DNA of 7,930 nt from positions 1 to 7,930 of the forward strand of contig JALWON010000060.1 of NCBI GenBank assembly GCA_027083475.1, read 5' to 3'. Below are positions 7,416 to 7,930 of this stretch, in pieces (the first letter of the stretch is position 1; the number at the start of each line of letters is the position of its first letter). Source of the stretch: Sulfurimonas sp. GTDB taxonomy: Bacteria; Campylobacterota; Campylobacteria; Campylobacterales; Sulfurimonadaceae. Under the pieces are notes generated by a model. The model was not told the DNA's origin, ran no database searches, and saw nothing but the letters and a program-made list of their open reading frames with translations. The position numbers were made by a program, and so were the translations under genes.

Positions 7416-7436
7416 CTTAAATAAGTCATTTATGAC
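7416..7436. promoter_or_regulatory. two abutting palindromes, possible operator
   Basis: CTTA-AA-TAAG (7416-7425) and GTCAT-TT-ATGAC (7425-7436) are perfect inverted repeats that share one base. They lie between the -10-like box and the ribosome binding site, where a bound repressor would block transcription; as RNA the second could form only a very tight hairpin. The regulator is unknown and neither half matches a consensus that I can name with confidence. Confidence 0.35.
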
Positions 7437-7437
7437 C

Positions 7438-7444
7438 AAAGGAG
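7438..7444 (+). promoter_or_regulatory. ribosome binding site of the iron-sulfur gene
   Basis: AAAGGAG lies 5 bases before ATG 7450. The reading frame from that ATG enters the first cysteine motif within 12 residues, which is normal for this family, so the start is well supported. Confidence 0.7.
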
Positions 7445-7449
7445 AATAT

Positions 7450-7930
7450 ATGCAATTAGGTTTCCTAGTTGATTTACACCTGTGTATGGGCTGTAAAGGT
7501 TGTGAAATCGCATGTAAAGTGGAGAATGAAGTTCCACTTAGTACATGGAGATTACGTGTCAAGTATGTCGATGTTGGGACTTTCCCGGAAACGAAGAGAA
7601 CTTTTACACCTTTAAGATGTAATCACTGTGAAAATGCTCCATGTGAGAGAATTTGTCCGGTATCTGCGCTTCACTATATCGACAATGGTATTGTCAATAT
7701 TGATAAAGAGCGTTGTATTGGTTGTGCTGGTTGTGTTATGGCATGTCCTTATGGTGCGATTTATATTGACCCTGAAACACAGACTGCAGACAAATGTACT
7801 TACTGTGCACACCGTATTGCATCATCTATGATGCCAGCTTGTGTTGTTGCTTGTCCAGTTGAGGCAAATATTTTTGGTGATTTAGATGATGCAACGTCAA
7901 ATATTTCTAAGTATATTCAAGAACATTCTG
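7450..7930 (+). CDS. Four-cluster [4Fe-4S] electron-transfer subunit, PsrB/NrfC/DmsB type (3' partial)
   Basis: The frame starts at ATG 7450 and is open to the right edge (160 codons visible). The protein belongs to the ferredoxin-like subunits that pass electrons between an NrfD/PsrC-type membrane quinone-binding subunit and a catalytic subunit, usually a molybdopterin enzyme such as polysulfide, thiosulfate, sulfite or DMSO reductase. Sixteen cysteines fall in the four family motifs: C12-C15-C18-C22 (CMGCKGCEIAC), C57-C60-C65-C69 (CNHCENAPCERIC), C89-C92-C95-C99 (CIGCAGCVMAC) and C116-C119-C131-C135 (CTYC..CVVAC). In the family, motifs I and IV share two clusters, and II and III the other two. 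No signal peptide is present; such subunits are usually co-exported with a Tat-tagged partner or remain cytoplasmic. Family length is roughly 180-240 residues, so most of the gene is here. The substrate cannot be told without the downstream genes. Confidence 0.92.
   Translation, partial: MQLGFLVDLHLCMGCKGCEIACKVENEVPLSTWRLRVKYVDVGTFPETKRTFTPLRCNHCENAPCERICPVSALHYIDNGIVNIDKERCIGCAGCVMACPYGAIYIDPETQTADKCTYCAHRIASSMMPACVVACPVEANIFGDLDDATSNISKYIQEHS

Larger units (their letters stand above)
7249..7449 (+). other. intergenic region between the receiver gene and the iron-sulfur gene
   Basis: This 201-bp stretch is very AT-rich and has no convincing gene on either strand. It holds weak terminator-like hairpins in its first two thirds, a -10-like box at 7409-7414, two abutting small palindromes at 7416-7436 and the ribosome binding site of the next gene. 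It is the only gap in the window long enough to separate two transcription units, and the functional change across it fits that reading. Confidence 0.6.

Noticed and set aside
7332..7562. Minus-strand frame across the intergenic region and the start of the iron-sulfur gene
   Set aside because: Much of it is antisense to the conserved first cysteine motif of the real gene, and its translation looks random.
7612..7831. Frames on both strands inside the iron-sulfur gene
   Set aside because: The frame from 7450 accounts for all sixteen conserved cysteines; these others are shadows of it.

Overview
The window is AT-rich and reads almost entirely on the + strand. It looks like chromosomal DNA of a Campylobacterota (epsilonproteobacterial) species, probably of the free-living Sulfurimonas/Sulfurovum/Arcobacter kind. 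The main reason is the gene order: the end of the complex I operon (nuoL-nuoM-nuoN) runs directly into a large secreted TPR protein of about 786 residues. Its size, architecture and position match PflA, the 'paralysed flagellum' motor-scaffold protein, which also follows nuoN in Campylobacter jejuni and Helicobacter pylori (from memory; no search was run).

Layout: 1-313 is the 3' end of nuoL. 317-1870 is nuoM and 1870-3381 is nuoN; both are intact, tightly packed and carry the conserved Glu/Lys residues of antiporter-like proton-pumping subunits. A short junction at 3382-3413 holds a ribosome binding site and follows a small stem-loop and a promoter-like sequence inside the end of nuoN. 3414-5774 is the pflA-like gene, with a TTG start. 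5791-7248 encodes a 485-residue protein with an N-terminal receiver domain in which the usual phospho-acceptor Asp is Glu (E70), followed by about 350 residues that I cannot assign. 7249-7449 is a 201-bp intergenic region with weak terminator-like hairpins, a -10-like box and two abutting small palindromes. From 7450 to the right edge runs the 5' part of a gene for an iron-sulfur electron-transfer subunit of the PsrB/NrfC/DmsB type, with all sixteen cluster cysteines present.

Functionally, the left part builds the proton-translocating membrane arm of a respiratory complex. The middle part appears to concern the flagellar motor that uses the proton gradient, plus a non-canonical receiver protein of unknown output. 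The right edge begins a separate, probably anaerobic, respiratory transcription unit. I found no RNA gene, mobile element, CRISPR array or insertion sequence. The most unusual item is the natural Asp-to-Glu change in the receiver protein and its large unassigned C-terminal region.
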